A stretch of DNA of 5,891 nt, from positions 1 to 5,891 of the forward strand of contig DAHWHT010000023.1 of assembly GCA_027335515.1 (NCBI GenBank), written 5' to 3'. The translations under genes were made by a program, and so were the position numbers. Below are positions 5,651-5,891 of this stretch, in pieces. Source of the stretch: Clostridia bacterium. Lineage in GTDB: Bacteria; Bacillota_E; RBS10-35; JAJYVN01. Within the stretch, counting starts at the first letter, position 1, and every line of letters begins with the position of its first letter. Under the pieces are notes generated by a model, which saw only the letters and a list, made by a program, of their open reading frames with translations, searched no databases and was not told where the DNA came from.

Positions 5651-5891
5651 CTGGGTATGCCGGCCGGAAACGGACCCGGACTGCATGCTGTGACTGGACG
5701 TGCGCACCGTGAAGGTGCCGAGTTTGGCGCTGATGACCTTGGCCGTCTCCACATCGGCGGTTCGCAGAAAGAGCCAGGTATCGCAGTTGCCGGTGATGGT
5801 CTGGCTGGCGTCGCCATACTTCTTGAGCTGCGCCAGGTCCTGGAGTGCCAGCAGGAAGCGGATGCCCCGACCGGCGGCCACGGTCAGCTTC
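5591..5891 (-). CDS. VirD4/TraG-type conjugative coupling ATPase, C-terminal part (5' partial)
   Basis: Type IV coupling proteins are hexameric membrane ATPases that bring relaxosome DNA to the conjugation channel. Only the C-terminal portion is in the window; the gene runs off the right edge and the Walker motifs lie outside. The visible sequence starts KLTVAAGRGIRFLLALQDLA, followed by QLKKYGDASQTITGNCDTW, then LFLRTADVETAKVISAKLGT and FTVRTSS. These match the TraG/VirD4 C-terminal (TraM-recognition) region: the RGIRF-LLxLQDLAQLKxxYG block, the ITGNCDTWLFLRT strand and the ETAKxISxxLGTYTVRT block, all conserved in Gram-positive conjugative elements. The usual continuation (GRPLLTPDEV-type motif) is missing. 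Instead the frame reads about 25 atypical residues to a TGA, which suggests a frameshift. The downstream neighbours, a coiled-coil protein and a pilin-like protein, fit a conjugation operon. Confidence 0.85.
   Translation of the reverse strand, partial: KLTVAAGRGIRFLLALQDLAQLKKYGDASQTITGNCDTWLFLRTADVETAKVISAKLGTFTVRTSSHSMQSGSVSGRHTQSEVARGRRGAHVAPGDRGF

Larger units (their letters stand above)
3659..5891 (-). mobile_element. Degraded segment of a Gram-positive-type conjugative element
   Basis: All genes here point left and form a recognisable slice of a conjugation module: coupling protein, coiled-coil membrane protein, VirB2-like protein, VirB6-like stub, then an IS66 transposase relic. The adjoining leftward gene encodes an SLH surface protein unrelated to transfer, so one boundary of the mobile segment probably lies between about 3600 and 3750. 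No attachment-site repeat, integrase or relaxase is visible in the window. Whether the element is chromosomal or plasmid-borne cannot be told. Confidence 0.55.

Noticed and set aside
5380..5817. 145-codon minus-strand frame as an independent gene
   Set aside because: Its first half is a Pro/Arg/Ser-rich shadow of the VirD4-like frame and no ribosome site is seen. Only its middle acidic stretch looks coding, which is better explained as part of the frameshifted tail.
1..5891. CRISPR arrays, tRNA or rRNA genes
   Set aside because: No regularly spaced repeats, cloverleaf-like sequence or conserved rRNA segments were recognised on either strand.

Overview
The window is very GC-rich bacterial DNA with strong Shine-Dalgarno sites and GTG/CTG starts. 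An S-layer-homology (SLH) protein, a Tad-type pilus locus and a Gram-positive-style conjugation cluster together suggest a high-GC Bacillota-type organism (Symbiobacterium / Thermaerobacter / Sulfobacillus-like). That placement is an inference from gene content; no rRNA or other taxonomic marker is present.

Left third (1-1787, + strand): the end of a tight-adherence (Tad / Flp pilus) operon. A 5'-truncated tadB is followed 39 nt later by tadC. These are the two paralogous T2SSF-domain inner-membrane platform proteins that work with the TadA/CpaF ATPase, presumably encoded just before the window. A perfect ribosome binding site points to a CTG start for tadC, about 44 codons upstream of its first ATG.

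Middle (1815-3593, - strand): a 592-residue exported protein converging on tadC with only 27 nt between stop codons. It has a signal peptide, a divergent CAP (SCP/PR1-like) domain, three degenerate SLH repeats and an unassigned C-terminal domain. It is probably a cell-surface protein.

Right (3659-5891, - strand): a decayed conjugative or integrative element. Read 5' to 3' on the minus strand it holds the C-terminal part of a VirD4/TraG-type coupling ATPase running off the window edge; a frameshifted acidic tail; a small coiled-coil protein with a C-terminal membrane anchor, translationally coupled to that tail; a hairpin resembling a terminator; an 80-residue two-helix protein resembling TrbC/VirB2 (Maff2-like) pilins; the probable N-terminal stub of a VirB6/TrbL-like channel protein; and a C-terminal fragment of an IS66-family transposase. 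The order coupling protein - pilin - VirB6-like matches Gram-positive integrative conjugative elements. The VirB6-like gene stops after about 80 codons and an IS66 relic follows, so the transfer module appears interrupted here.

No tRNA, rRNA, CRISPR array or intact transposon was found. I do not see convincing evidence for a wholly new system. The most distinctive items are the CTG start, the frame-switching coupling-protein tail with its coupled coiled-coil gene, and the CAP/SLH protein with degenerate SLH motifs.
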